DNA of 64,000 nucleotides from Clostridia bacterium (GTDB lineage Bacteria; Bacillota; Clostridia; Christensenellales; Aristaeellaceae), in NCBI GenBank assembly GCA_017936765.1, contig JAGBEX010000030.1:1-64000 (forward strand). Reading direction: 5' to 3'. This document shows, in pieces, positions 34,403 to 43,053 of the stretch (position 1 is the first letter of the stretch; each line of letters opens with the position of its first letter). Below the pieces are notes generated by a model. The model worked only from the letters and a program-made list of their open reading frames with translations. It made no database searches and was not told the DNA's origin. A program made the position numbers and the translations under genes.

Positions 34403-35128
34403 TTATCCGCTGACGCGCAATAATTCGCCATGGAGGCGGTGGAGGATGCGCTTTTCCAGCCGGGAAATGTAGCTCTGGCTGATGCCCAGCACGTCCGCCA
34501 CCTCCTTCTGGGTCATTTCGGTGCGGCCACCCAGGCCGAAGCGCAGGTTCATGATCTGCTGCTCCCTGGGGGAGAGGTGGCTCAGGGCGGCGAAGAGCAT
34601 CTGCTTTTCGGCATTTTCCTCCATGCCCCGGTACACCGTATCGCTTTCTGTACCCAGCACGTCGGAGAGCAGCAGCTCGTTGCCGTCCCAGTCGGTTTTC
34701 AGGGGTTCATCCAGGGAGACCTCCACCTTCGTGCGGGAGAAGCGGCGCAGGAACATCAGCACCTCGTTCTCGATGCAGCGGCTGGCGTAGGTAGCCAGCT
34801 TGATCTTCTTGCCGGGGTCGAAGGTGTTCACGGCCTTGATCAGCCCAATGGTGCCGATGGAGATCAGATCCTCCAGCATGACGCCGGTGTTCTCAAACTT
34901 GCGGGCGATGAACACCACTAGGCGCAGGTTGCGCTCGATGAGGGTCTGGCGGATGGTGCCGTCGTCCTGGTGGAGGCGGGCGCAGAGGGCTTGCTCTTCC
35001 TCCAAGGTCAGGGGCGCGGGCAGGGGATCGGGGCCGCCGATGTAATACAGCTCCTGGGTGGTGAGGCGGGAGAGCAGCTCGGTGAGGCGCTGCCGGGCAA
35101 TGGAATAGAGCTTGAAGGTCACGGACAT
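34403..35128 (-). CDS. sigE: Sporulation sigma factor SigE precursor (pro-sigma-E)
   Basis: 241 residues from ATG 35128 (AGGAGG upstream). Early mother-cell sigma factor made as an inactive precursor. The N-terminal pro-sequence (about 1-28, ending near [12 protein letters not shown]) is the part cut by SpoIIGA. Then region 2 with [20 protein letters not shown] and [20 protein letters not shown], and region 4 with [15 protein letters not shown] and [21 protein letters not shown]. Its start overlaps the end of spoIIGA, so activator protease and substrate are translated together. Confidence 0.97.
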   Translation of the reverse strand: MSVTFKLYSIARQRLTELLSRLTTQELYYIGGPDPLPAPLTLEEEQALCARLHQDDGTIRQTLIERNLRLVVFIARKFENTGVMLEDLISIGTIGLIKAVNTFDPGKKIKLATYASRCIENEVLMFLRRFSRTKVEVSLDEPLKTDWDGNELLLSDVLGTESDTVYRGMEENAEKQMLFAALSHLSPREQQIMNLRFGLGGRTEMTQKEVADVLGISQSYISRLEKRILHRLHGELLRVSG

Positions 35129-35895
35129 ACAGAGATACCTCCTTGCGGGGATGAAGTGACGCTGGCGGGAACAAGTGCCTGAAAGCCGCTGTAGCCATCG
35201 GGACTCAGCCCGACCACGGCGTGGACGCTCTGCCAGCCCTGGGGCAAAAGCAATTGCAGCTGCTGGGGACGGAAGATGGGCATCAGCGCGGTGCCTGCCA
35301 CCGTGCGCACGCTGATGAGCCGCATACCGGGGAGCAGCTCGCCGGTGTTGGGCAGGAGCTTGCTGGCGGCCTGGCGGGAGATGACGATCACCGGCAGGCG
35401 GGTGAGGGGATCGTGGAGCAGGTTGCCGGTATCTACCAGGGCGGTGAGGCTCAGGCATTGGCAGGCGTGGGTGATGCGCAGGGTGATGCAGCTGCTGCGG
35501 GCCATGTCCGGCACCAGGTGGATCAAAAGCGGCAGCAAGGCAAACTGTGCCATGACCAGCGGCGCATGGTGCAGGCCAAGGGAGTGCAAGAGGCGGGTGC
35601 AGCCGGTCATCAGCAGGGCAAGCAGCAGGCTGCACAGGCACATGGCACGGCGCCTGGCGCGGGGGATATTCGGCCAGGCGGCCATGGGGGCGAGGGTGGT
35701 GATGGCCAGCAGCGCTGTGGTTCGCAGCAGCGGGTCGCCCTGCATGGCGCACAGCAGGCAAATGCTGCCGCAGGCCAGGGCGGTGGCGGTCAGCCGCAGC
35801 AGGCTGGCCTTGCGCAGCCCCATGTGCAGCCCCAGGGAGAGCAGCAGGCTCCAGGCGCTGGCGCTTTGCTGCAGCAGATAGAACCAGGCGCTCAC
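35119..35895 (-). CDS. spoIIGA: SpoIIGA, sigma-E processing peptidase
   Basis: About 258 residues from GTG 35895, which has AAAGGAGG 7-8 bases upstream; an earlier in-frame TTG at 35931 would overlap the promoter. Membrane aspartic protease that releases active SigE. N-terminal half: about five membrane helices (Leu/Ala-rich). C-terminal half: soluble protease domain with catalytic Asp in [21 protein letters not shown] and the downstream substrate-pocket segments [19 protein letters not shown] and AVVGLSPD. Overall similarity is low, but the DTGN motif and position before sigE make the call firm. Confidence 0.92.
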   Translation of the reverse strand: MSAWFYLLQQSASAWSLLLSLGLHMGLRKASLLRLTATALACGSICLLCAMQGDPLLRTTALLAITTLAPMAAWPNIPRARRRAMCLCSLLLALLMTGCTRLLHSLGLHHAPLVMAQFALLPLLIHLVPDMARSSCITLRITHACQCLSLTALVDTGNLLHDPLTRLPVIVISRQAASKLLPNTGELLPGMRLISVRTVAGTALMPIFRPQQLQLLLPQGWQSVHAVVGLSPDGYSGFQALVPASVTSSPQGGISVCP

Positions 35896-35919
35896 CGGCA
35901 CCGCCTCCTTTGTGGGGAG

Positions 35920-35975
35920 AGTATAGCGCAAGGGACGGGGTGGGGGTGTCGAATGGGGGCGCGAAGGGTGTCGAA
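35920..35975 (-). promoter_or_regulatory. spoIIG-type promoter with two 0A boxes
   Basis: Minus strand -10 TATACT (35920-35925). The -35-like TTCGAC (35948-35953) is 22 bases away, the same abnormal spacing as the Bacillus spoIIG promoter, which needs Spo0A. Two perfect 0A boxes, TGTCGAA on the plus strand, lie at 35947-35953 (overlapping the -35) and 35969-35975, exactly 22 bases apart. Confidence 0.8.
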
Positions 35976-36045
35976 AGGGTGCAGAGGGTAGCAGTCGCTT
36001 GCGGCATGGCGCTTGGTGTGGCGTTCCACCTCATCCGGTCGTGCC

Positions 36046-36184
36046 TTGGCTCCCCCTTTGGGGGAGCTGTCGCCTTTAGGCGACTGAGAGGGCTGCGCTG
36101 CAATAAAACCAACTAGGCAATTGTGCAGCGCAACCCTCTCAGTCTTCGCTTCGCTCAGCCAGCTCTCCCAGAGGGAGAGCCAAG
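36046..36184. repeat. Head-to-head pair of two-hairpin repeats
   Basis: Left copy 36046-36095: GGCTCCCC/GGGGAGC hairpin, then GTCGCC/GGCGAC, then TGAGAGGGCTG. Right copy 36130-36184 is the same unit inverted (CAACCCTCTCAGTC ... GAGAGCCAAG). Between them GCGCTGCA and TGCAGCGC also pair, so the block is one long imperfect palindrome of about 140 bases. The unit recurs at 54183-54236 and, diverged, at 29161-29213. Confidence 0.8.
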
Positions 36185-36199
36185 CTGTCGATTCCCCCG

Positions 36200-36367
36200 C
36201 GTCGCGGCGCGACCGTATTCGCGCCGTGACCCCTTCTCGGAGACCACCCTGCAACGGTGTCCCCGTATGGGTTTCGAAAGGGTCGAAGACCCTTCGTGGG
36301 GATTCCCAAGGGGCAAAGCCCCTTGGGTCAGGGGAGTCCAGAGGGGGACGAAGTCCCCCTCTGGCGC
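36200..36367 (-). repeat. Multi-hairpin intergenic element, copy C
   Basis: Reads on the minus strand from 36367: hairpin 1 CCAGAGGGGG/CCCCCTCTGG, linker ACTCCCC, hairpin 2 CCCAAGGGGC/GCCCCTTGGG, linker AATCCC, hairpin 3 CGAAGGGTC/GACCCTTTCG, AAACCCAT, then GGTGGTCTCCGAG and the final hairpin GGCGCGA/TCGCGCC before CGACGC. No terminator inside. No minus-strand gene ends at its beginning, unlike copies A, B, E and F. Together with the preceding block it fills the 553-base gap between spoIIGA and mazF; 35976-36045 shows nothing else. Confidence 0.85.
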
Positions 36368-36385
36368 ATAGGATGAAGAAGGAGA

Positions 36386-36425
36386 TTTTATGCATGGATG
36401 CATAAAAATTTCCGGCGAGGGTTGA
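36386..36425 (+). promoter_or_regulatory. Palindrome and possible 11-codon leader ORF before mazF
   Basis: Perfect palindrome TTTTATGCAT, GG, ATGCATAAAA (36386-36407). It also holds an ATG (36390) 6 bases after AAGGAG that opens a short frame (MHGCIKISGEG, stop 36423-36425). A TTGACT box (36422-36427) follows. The palindrome could be an operator for the toxin gene. Confidence 0.5.
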
Positions 36426-36448
36426 CTTCCGGGATGGAGTGTGACAAT

Positions 36449-36787
36449 ATGAGACGTGGAGAGATTTATCGGGCTGATCTGGATCCGGTGGTAGGCTCCG
36501 AACAGGGGGGTATACGGCCGGTGGTGATCATCCAGAATGATATAGGCAACCAGCATTCGACCACGGTGATCGTGGCGGCGGTGACCACCAGGAGCAAGAA
36601 GGCCAATCTGCCGGTTCACGTGGCCATCACAGCAGAAGAAAGCGGGCTGGAGCGCGACTCGGTGGTGCTGTTGGAGCAGGTGAGGACGCTGGAGAAATCG
36701 CGGTTGACGAAATATCTGGGCTGTTTGAGCCGGGAGGCCATGCGCCGTATTGACAAGGCGCTGGCGCTGTCCCTGGGAACGGCATGA
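36449..36787 (+). CDS. mazF: MazF/PemK-type mRNA endonuclease (EndoA-like toxin)
   Basis: 112 residues from ATG 36449. Sequence-specific RNase of the MazF family: MRRGEIYRADLDPVVGSEQG (active-site Arg), GGIRPVVIIQNDIGN, TVIVAAVTTRSKKANLPVHV, and DSVVLLEQVRTLEKSRL, close to Bacillus EndoA in length and motifs. No antitoxin (MazE/EndoAI, a ribbon-helix-helix protein) precedes it, which is unusual. The region upstream holds only element C and the palindrome. Start choice follows the family N-terminus; an ATG at 36434 would add five residues. It stands alone before the yitT-type gene. Confidence 0.92.
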   Translation: MRRGEIYRADLDPVVGSEQGGIRPVVIIQNDIGNQHSTTVIVAAVTTRSKKANLPVHVAITAEESGLERDSVVLLEQVRTLEKSRLTKYLGCLSREAMRRIDKALALSLGTA

Positions 36788-36835
36788 ACGGGCGAGCCGA
36801 TGTGGCTCGCTTACATAATCAGCAGGAGGAACAAC

Positions 36836-37714
36836 ATGACCTTACAAGACAAGCTGCGGAGCAGATTTCCTCATTTCGATTCGGTGATGGCGTATATACA
36901 GATCATACTGGGCTGCCTGATCGGCGGTGCGGCGTATCCGCTGTTTTTAGTCCCCAACAGCATTGCCCCCGGTGGGCTGAGCGGCCTGGCCATGGTGCTG
37001 AATCACCTGTTCCATTGGCCGGTGGGTTTGACCAGCCTGATCATGAACATCCCCCTGTTTTTAGTGGGCTACAAGGCCATGGGCAAGCTGTTTGTATGGC
37101 GCAGTCTGGTGGCCACGGTGGTCTTCTCCCTGTCCATCGACCTGATCAAGCTCCCGCCCATGACGGTGGATCCCCTGCTGGGGACGCTGTATGGCGGTCT
37201 GCTGCTGGGCGTGGGCCTGGGGCTGATCCTCCGCGGCGGCGCCACCACCGGCGGCACGGACATGATCGCCCGCATGGTACACAGCCGGATGCCATTCATC
37301 ACCGTGGGCGTATTCCTGCTGATGATCGACTGCGTGGTGGTGATCCTGGCGGGTGCGGTGATGGGTACCTCCGAGGGTTTGTATGCCATGATCAGCATCT
37401 TCATCTCTTCCAAGGTCATCGACATGGTGATGGCGGGCTTCTCCTCCAACAAGGCCTGTTTCATTATCACGAAGCAATGGGATGCGGTGACCCAACAGAT
37501 CCTACGGGACATGAACCGCGGCGTGACGCAGCTCACCGCCCGGGGTGCCTATTCCGGCGAGGAACGCCCGGTGGTGCTGTGCGTGGCCAGCCGCCAGGAG
37601 GTGGCGCGCCTGAAGGACATCGTGCGCGAGGCGGACGAGAACGCCTTCATGTTCGTGACCGAGGCGCATGAGGCGCTGGGCGAGGGATTCTCCAAACTGG
37701 CAGATGGGGAATGA
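36836..37714 (+). CDS. YitT-family membrane protein (DUF161 + DUF2179)
   Basis: 292 residues from ATG 36836 with AGGAGG upstream. Five or six membrane helices in the first 200 residues (IQIILGCLIGGAAYPLFLVPN, LTSLIMNIPLFLVGY, and the Gly-rich LLGVGLGLILRGGATTGGTD), then a C-terminal cytoplasmic DUF2179 domain (about 205-285: SSNKACFIITKQWDAVTQQI, GAYSGEERPVVLCVASRQEV, FMFVTEAHEALGEGF). Function is not established for the family. The gene starts 48 bases after mazF and may be read from the same transcript. Confidence 0.9.
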   Translation: MTLQDKLRSRFPHFDSVMAYIQIILGCLIGGAAYPLFLVPNSIAPGGLSGLAMVLNHLFHWPVGLTSLIMNIPLFLVGYKAMGKLFVWRSLVATVVFSLSIDLIKLPPMTVDPLLGTLYGGLLLGVGLGLILRGGATTGGTDMIARMVHSRMPFITVGVFLLMIDCVVVILAGAVMGTSEGLYAMISIFISSKVIDMVMAGFSSNKACFIITKQWDAVTQQILRDMNRGVTQLTARGAYSGEERPVVLCVASRQEVARLKDIVREADENAFMFVTEAHEALGEGFSKLADGE

Positions 37715-37722
37715 TTTTGCGC

Positions 37723-37751
37723 TTGAATGTTGCGGGCAGGTATGCTATACT
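37723..37751 (+). promoter_or_regulatory. Promoter of the BMP-family binding protein
   Basis: -35 TTGAAT (37723-37728), 17-base spacer, -10 TATACT (37746-37751). Confidence 0.75.
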
Positions 37752-37796
37752 TGTTTCAGTCCCCAATATGGGAAATGTACAAGGAGGAGAATACTC

Positions 37797-38900
37797 ATGA
37801 AAAAGTTTCTGGCACTCGTTCTGAGCATGATCATGGTGTTCAGCTGCGCTGCTGTGGCTGAGACTGTGAATCCTGACGACATCGCGGATACCTACACCGC
37901 GGAAGACGGCGTGTACGAACTCGCTTTCGTGACCGACGTCGGCCAGCTGAAGGACAAGTCCTTCAACCAGGGCACCTGGAATGGCGTGAAGGCCTATGCT
38001 GCTGCCAATGGCCTGAGCTACAAGTACTATCAGCCCGCCAACGGCGATCAGGCGACTGACGACGACCGTTACGACGCCATGAAGGCTGCCTGCGAAGGCG
38101 GCGCCAAGGTGGTTGTGGCTGCCGGCTTCATGCAGGCTGCTGCTCTGGAAAAGGCCGCCAAGGAATATCCCGAGACCAAGTTCGTCTTCATCGATGGCTG
38201 GCAGATGGGCCTGGCCAACGTTGCCCCCATTGCCTTCATGGAAGAGCAGAGCGGCTATCTGGCTGGCTATGCTATTGTGAAGGAAGGCTTCACCAAGCTG
38301 GGCTTCCTGGGTGGCGGCGGTGGCACCAACCCCGCTTGCTGCCGTTATGGCTACGGCTTCGCTCAGGGCGCCAATGCTGCCGCTGCTGAGATGGGCGTGA
38401 ATGTTGAGCTGAAGTACTCCTGGCAGTACGGCGCTTCCTTCAGCGCTTCTCCCGAGCTGGAAGCTATGGCTAAGGGCTGGTACGAGAACGGCACCGAAGT
38501 GATCTTCGCTTGCGGCGGCTCCATGTTCTCCTCCATCGTTTCCGCTGCTTCTGCTAACGATCTGTTCGTGGTCGGCGTTGACGTTGACCAGAGCTTCGAG
38601 TCCGAGACCGTTGTGACCTCCGCCCTGAAGGGTCTGTCCTCCGCTACCGAGTGGGCCATCAGCAAGTTCTACGCTGGCGAGTGGGAGACCATCGGCGACG
38701 TGGCCAACAACCTGGGCGCCAACGACAATGCTGTGGGCCTGCCCACCGAGACCTGGTCCCTGGAGAACTGGACTGTTGAAGAGTACAACACCCTGCTGGC
38801 TTCCATCGCCGAGGGCACTCTTGTGATCGACAACTCCGTTCTGGAGGCCGACAAGATCACCAGCGCCGAGCTGTCCAACGTGACTGTGATCTACGAGTAA
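37797..38900 (+). CDS. BMP-family nucleoside-binding protein of an ABC importer
   Basis: 367 residues. Extracellular binding protein of the Bmp/Med/TmpC (PnrA) family, which binds purine nucleosides. Export signal MKKFLALVLSMIMVFSCAAV: the Cys could be a lipobox (VFSC is not ideal), otherwise cleavage after AVA. Family segments: LAFVTDVGQLKDKSFNQGTWNG (nucleoside-site Asp/Lys), VVVAAGFMQAAALEKAAKEYPETKF, KLGFLGGGGG, EVIFACGGSMFSSIV, VVGVDVDQSFES. Strong AAGGAGG site. It is followed by a terminator and then the ATPase and two permeases; partial read-through would give excess binding protein. Confidence 0.93.
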   Translation: MKKFLALVLSMIMVFSCAAVAETVNPDDIADTYTAEDGVYELAFVTDVGQLKDKSFNQGTWNGVKAYAAANGLSYKYYQPANGDQATDDDRYDAMKAACEGGAKVVVAAGFMQAAALEKAAKEYPETKFVFIDGWQMGLANVAPIAFMEEQSGYLAGYAIVKEGFTKLGFLGGGGGTNPACCRYGYGFAQGANAAAAEMGVNVELKYSWQYGASFSASPELEAMAKGWYENGTEVIFACGGSMFSSIVSAASANDLFVVGVDVDQSFESETVVTSALKGLSSATEWAISKFYAGEWETIGDVANNLGANDNAVGLPTETWSLENWTVEEYNTLLASIAEGTLVIDNSVLEADKITSAELSNVTVIYE

Positions 38901-38911
38901 TTCAACCTGCA

Positions 38912-38940
38912 ACAGGGGAGCGCAAGCTCCCCTGTTTTTT
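38912..38940 (+). terminator. Terminator between binding protein and ATPase genes
   Basis: ACAGGGGAG / CTCCCCTGT with a 6-base loop, then TTTTTT. Confidence 0.92.
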
Positions 38941-38983
38941 GCATTCCAATAAGAAAGTTCCGGCCGAAACGGGGCTTTTTTTC

Positions 38984-39012
38984 TTGCTTTTTCCACCGCC
39001 AGCCGATATAAT
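38984..39012 (+). promoter_or_regulatory. Promoter of the nucleoside ABC transporter operon
   Basis: -35 TTGCTT (38984-38989), 17-base spacer, -10 TATAAT (39007-39012). Confidence 0.75.
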
Positions 39013-39073
39013 AAAAATATATGGTCAAAGCCGATTTTGTTCGGTTGTACATACGGAGAGGGAGGTGACGCAG

Positions 39074-40621
39074 ATGAGTAGCGTACCTGAGTACGTTATT
39101 GAAATGCTGCACATCACAAAAGAGTTCCCTGGCATCAAGGCGAATGATGATATCACCCTGCAGCTGCGCAAGGGCGAGATCCATGCGCTGCTGGGCGAGA
39201 ATGGCGCCGGTAAATCCACGCTGATGAGCGTGCTTTTTGGCTTGTATCAGCCTGAGCAGGGCGTGATCAAAAAGGACGGGCGCGAAGTCAAGATCAACAA
39301 TCCCAACGATGCTACTGCCCTGCACATCGGCATGGTACACCAGCACTTCAAGCTGATCGATGTGTTCACCGTGCTGGATAACATCATCCTGGGCGCGGAG
39401 GACGTGGGTGCCTTGGGCTTCCTGAAGAAGAAGGAAGCCCGCCGGAAGGTGCAGGAGCTTAGCGAGCGCTATGGCCTGAAGGTGGATCTGGATGCCAAGG
39501 TGGAGGATATCACCGTAGGTATGCAGCAGCGTGTGGAGATCCTGAAAATGCTCTACCGCGACAATGAGGTACTCATTTTCGACGAGCCTACTGCCGTGCT
39601 GACGCCCCAGGAGATCGACGAGCTGATGGAGATCATGCGCGGATTGACCCGCGAGGGCAAGAGCATCCTGTTCATCACCCATAAGCTGAATGAGATCATG
39701 GCTGTGTCCGACCGGGTGACCGTGCTGCGCAAGGGCCGCTATATCGGCACGGTGAACACCAGCGAGACCACCAAGGCTGAACTGAGCAGCATGATGGTGG
39801 GTCGCCCCGTGCAGCTGGTGGTGGACAAGCAGCTTGCCCAGCCTGGCGAAACCGTGCTGGAGGTGGAGAACCTCTGCGTTCCCTCCAAGCTGTATAAGCG
39901 CAACGCCGTGAACAATGTCAGCTTCAAGGCTCGCGCTGGCGAGATCCTGTGCATAGCCGGTATCGACGGCAATGGCCAGACGGATCTGGTTTACGCCATC
40001 ACGGGTCTGGAGCATCCCTCTTCCGGCAAGATCACGCTGGGGAATAAGAATGTGACCCGCCTGCCCATCCGTCAGCGCAGCGATGCGGGCATGAGCCACA
40101 TCCCCGAAGACCGGCACAAGCATGGCCTGGTCCTGGATTTCACCCTGGAACAGAATATGGTGCTGCAGCGCTTTGATGAAGGTCGCTTTCAGAAAATGGG
40201 CTTCATCCGTTTTGACGAAGTGCGCCGCTATGCGGATATGCTGATCGAGCAGTATGACGTGCGTTCCGGTCAAGGCGCCGAGACCACGGTGCGCAGTATG
40301 TCTGGCGGCAATCAGCAAAAGGCCATCGTTGCCCGTGAGATCGACCGCGACAAGCCGCTGATCATCGCCGTGCAGCCCACCCGCGGCCTGGACGTGGGTG
40401 CCATTGAGTACATCCACAGTCAGCTGGTGGCGCAGCGTGATGCGGGCAAAGCCGTGCTGTTGGTCTCCCTGGAGCTGGACGAGGTGATGAACCTGTCCGA
40501 CAGGATTCTGGTGATGTATGAAGGCGAGATCGTGGGCGAGTTTGATCCCAAGCAGATCACGGTTGAAGAGCTGGGTCTGTACATGGCAGGCGCCAAGCGA
40601 CAGGAGGTGGCGGAGCAATGA
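39074..40621 (+). CDS. Nucleoside ABC transporter ATPase (two NBDs, NupO-like)
   Basis: 515 residues from ATG 39074 (GGGAGGTGAC upstream). Duplicated ABC ATPase of the sugar/nucleoside class. First domain: Walker A LLGENGAGKSTLM, signature ITVGMQQRVEILK, Walker B VLIFDEPTAVL. Second domain: degenerate Walker A IAGIDGNGQTDLV, signature MSGGNQQKAIVARE, and IIAVQPTRGLDVG in place of Walker B, as usual for this family. It powers uptake with the two permeases that follow. Overlaps the first permease gene by four bases. Confidence 0.95.
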   Translation: MSSVPEYVIEMLHITKEFPGIKANDDITLQLRKGEIHALLGENGAGKSTLMSVLFGLYQPEQGVIKKDGREVKINNPNDATALHIGMVHQHFKLIDVFTVLDNIILGAEDVGALGFLKKKEARRKVQELSERYGLKVDLDAKVEDITVGMQQRVEILKMLYRDNEVLIFDEPTAVLTPQEIDELMEIMRGLTREGKSILFITHKLNEIMAVSDRVTVLRKGRYIGTVNTSETTKAELSSMMVGRPVQLVVDKQLAQPGETVLEVENLCVPSKLYKRNAVNNVSFKARAGEILCIAGIDGNGQTDLVYAITGLEHPSSGKITLGNKNVTRLPIRQRSDAGMSHIPEDRHKHGLVLDFTLEQNMVLQRFDEGRFQKMGFIRFDEVRRYADMLIEQYDVRSGQGAETTVRSMSGGNQQKAIVAREIDRDKPLIIAVQPTRGLDVGAIEYIHSQLVAQRDAGKAVLLVSLELDEVMNLSDRILVMYEGEIVGEFDPKQITVEELGLYMAGAKRQEVAEQ

Positions 40622-41871
40622 GTAAGACACCCTTTTTCCGGCAGCCGGGTACCCGCTCGGTGATGGCGTCGGTGATTTCCATTCTCTGCGGCCTGGGCGC
40701 GGGCAGCCTGATGATCCTCATCGTGGGTCTGTGTACGCCCTCGCTGGGTCTCAAGAGCGTGTGGGACGGCATCCGTCTGGTGATCGGCGGCCTGTTCTCC
40801 ACCGGCCGTGACGCTGCCGGTGCGCTGACCTTTGGCTTCAATCCCACCAACATCGGCAATATGCTCTTCCGCGCAACGCCTCTGGTACTCACGGGCCTTT
40901 CCGTGGCGGTGGCGTTCAAGACGGGCCTGTTCAACATTGGCGCCCCCGGCCAGTATCTGGCGGGTACCTGCGCCACGCTGTTCATTGCGCTGAGCATCCC
41001 CACCACGGAGATGGCCATCCCCGGCATCGAACCCACCAGCATCCCGCCGGTAGTGGTGTGGATCCTGGCCTTTGCAGGTGGTATGCTGGCTGGCGCGCTC
41101 TGGGGAGCGATCCCCGGTCTGCTTAAATCCCTGCTGAACATCAATGAGGTGCTGGCCTGCATCATGACCAACTGGATCGCCGCCAACCTGGTCACCTGGG
41201 CCTTCGATATCTCCAACCTGAAGAACCTGGTGGAAGGTACCAAGACGGGATATATTTACAAGACCACCATCAATGGCGTGGCCACCTCCAAGATGGGGCT
41301 GGACAAGCTGTTCCCCGGTTCGCAGGTGAATGGCGGCATCATCATTGCTGCGGTGCTGGCGGTGATCGTCTACATTCTGCTTACCCGCACCACCTTCGGC
41401 TATCAGCTCAAGGCCTGCGGTTCCAACCGCTTTGCGGCGCGCTATGCCGGCATTAAGGACAAGCGCAACATCGTGCTGAGCATGGCCATTGCAGGTGCAT
41501 TGGCGGGCGCGGCCGGTTCGCTGTATTACCTCAGCGGCAACACGGAGTTCTTCTGGTCCACCTATCAGCAGCTGCCTGCTGCCGGCTTCAATGGCATTCC
41601 TGTGGCGCTGCTGGCGGCCAATCATCCGGTGGGCGTCATCTTCACGGGCGCATTCATGTCCATGCTGGATATCTGCGGCCTGCAGCTGACTAACCTGACT
41701 GCCTACAACGAATACATCACCGATGTGATCATCGCTGTGATCGTGTATCTGAGCGCCTTCTCCCTGCTGATCAAGAGCCTGCTCGCTTCCCGCAAGAAGA
41801 AGGACGAACCCGCTGCCAAGGAGAATCCCCAGCCGACCCTTGCCAATGACCAGGAGGTGAAGCCTGAATGA
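40618..41871 (+). CDS. Nucleoside ABC transporter permease 1 (NupP-like)
   Basis: 417 residues, about nine or ten membrane helices, BPD_transp_2 (LivH/RbsC-like) family. Recognisable: FRATPLVLTGLSVAVAFKTGLFNIGAPGQYLAGT near the N-terminus (core NIGAPGQYLAG), the coupling segment IKDKRNIVLSMAIAGALAGAAG, and LGAIPGLLKSLLNINEVLACI-type loop. A long C-terminal tail of about 25 charged residues is present. Pairs with the next gene; four-base overlaps on both sides. Confidence 0.94.
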   Translation: MSKTPFFRQPGTRSVMASVISILCGLGAGSLMILIVGLCTPSLGLKSVWDGIRLVIGGLFSTGRDAAGALTFGFNPTNIGNMLFRATPLVLTGLSVAVAFKTGLFNIGAPGQYLAGTCATLFIALSIPTTEMAIPGIEPTSIPPVVVWILAFAGGMLAGALWGAIPGLLKSLLNINEVLACIMTNWIAANLVTWAFDISNLKNLVEGTKTGYIYKTTINGVATSKMGLDKLFPGSQVNGGIIIAAVLAVIVYILLTRTTFGYQLKACGSNRFAARYAGIKDKRNIVLSMAIAGALAGAAGSLYYLSGNTEFFWSTYQQLPAAGFNGIPVALLAANHPVGVIFTGAFMSMLDICGLQLTNLTAYNEYITDVIIAVIVYLSAFSLLIKSLLASRKKKDEPAAKENPQPTLANDQEVKPE

Positions 41872-42944
41872 ACGTCCTGCTTGACAATCTCACCTCGGGA
41901 AGCATGGTCTTCCTGATCCGGCAAACCCTGATCTACGCTGTGCCGCTGATGATCGTTGCCCTGGCAGGCGTGTATGCGGAGCGCAGCGGTATCATCAACC
42001 TGGCGCTGGAAGGCATCATGATCTTCGGTGCGTTCATTGGCGTGCTGTTTGTGCGACTGGTGCAGCAGTGGGGCTGGTTTGATGCCGTATACCAGGCGAA
42101 GAACTGGATCGGTCTGCAGGGATTTGTGCTGCTGACGATGCTGGTGGCTGCTGCCTTGGGCGCTGCATTCTCCATGCTGTTGGCCTTTGCGGCGATCAAC
42201 CTGAAGGCCGACCAGACCGTGGGCGGCACCGCCCTGAACCTGATGGCTCCTGCCCTGGTGCTGTTCTTTGTCCGCCTGATCGCCAATCAGAACACCCTGC
42301 AGATGGCTACTGGCGACAGCGCCAGCTGGTTCATGCTCAAGAAGAGTACCTTCGGCTTTGGCCGAACGCAGGAGGTTGGCTTCCTGTTTGATACCTTTGT
42401 GAACAAGGTGTATCCGGCCACCTATGTGTGCATTCTTGTGTTCATCGTCATGTCGGTGATCCTGTACAAGACTCGCTTCGGCCTGCGCCTGCGCAGCTGC
42501 GGCGAGAATCCGCAGGCCTCCGACAGCCTGGGCATCAACGTGTTCAAAATGCGCTATGCGGGCGTGGCCATTTCCGGTGCGCTGGCGGGCATGGGCGGCT
42601 TTGTTTACGCCATGACCACCACCAACTGCACAGCCAATGGCGACGTGGCCGGCTTCGGTTTCCTTGCCCTGGCGGTGATGATCTTTGGCAACTGGAAGCC
42701 CCTGAGCATTGCCGGCGCGGCGCTGCTCTTCGGCCTGTTCAAGTGCATTGCCGCCAGCTATGGCAGCCTGTACCTGGTCAACGAGGCTGGGGAGAAGTTC
42801 TATTTCCTCAAGGAACTGCAGATCAACACCAACTTCTACCGCCTGTTGCCCTATCTCATCACCCTGGTGGTGCTGGCGTTCACCTCCAAGAACTCCCGCG
42901 CCCCCAAGGCGGAGGGCATCCCCTACGACAAGGGAAGTCGATAA
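41868..42944 (+). CDS. Nucleoside ABC transporter permease 2 (NupQ-like)
   Basis: 358 residues, about eight membrane helices. Family segments YAVPLMIVALAGVYAERSGI and INLALEGIMIFGAFIGV, then GLRLRSCGENPQASDSLGINVFKMRYAGVAISGALAGMGG (core GENPQASDSLGINV). Second half of the heterodimeric channel of the BMP-dependent nucleoside importer. It ends the operon, with a terminator 10 bases later. Position directly before the purine operon groups salvage and synthesis. Confidence 0.94.
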   Translation: MNVLLDNLTSGSMVFLIRQTLIYAVPLMIVALAGVYAERSGIINLALEGIMIFGAFIGVLFVRLVQQWGWFDAVYQAKNWIGLQGFVLLTMLVAAALGAAFSMLLAFAAINLKADQTVGGTALNLMAPALVLFFVRLIANQNTLQMATGDSASWFMLKKSTFGFGRTQEVGFLFDTFVNKVYPATYVCILVFIVMSVILYKTRFGLRLRSCGENPQASDSLGINVFKMRYAGVAISGALAGMGGFVYAMTTTNCTANGDVAGFGFLALAVMIFGNWKPLSIAGAALLFGLFKCIAASYGSLYLVNEAGEKFYFLKELQINTNFYRLLPYLITLVVLAFTSKNSRAPKAEGIPYDKGSR

Positions 42945-42954
42945 GGAACATCCG

Positions 42955-42981
42955 GGACAGCCTTTACCGGCTGTCCTTTTT
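42955..42981 (+). terminator. Terminator after the nucleoside importer
   Basis: GGACAGCC / GGCTGTCC, 6-base loop, TTTTT. From here to 43275 the 331-base gap holds only the purine operon control region. Confidence 0.9.
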
Positions 42982-43053
42982 CTATTTGTCCATTTCACGT
43001 CATAGATCGGCCATACACGACAAAGGCAAAACGAAATCTTACAATTCGCTGAA

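Noticed and set aside
35892-36395. Open frames through element C and the palindromic repeat
   Set aside because: Their peptides are translations of the hairpin repeats; equivalent frames occur in the other copies. Not genes.
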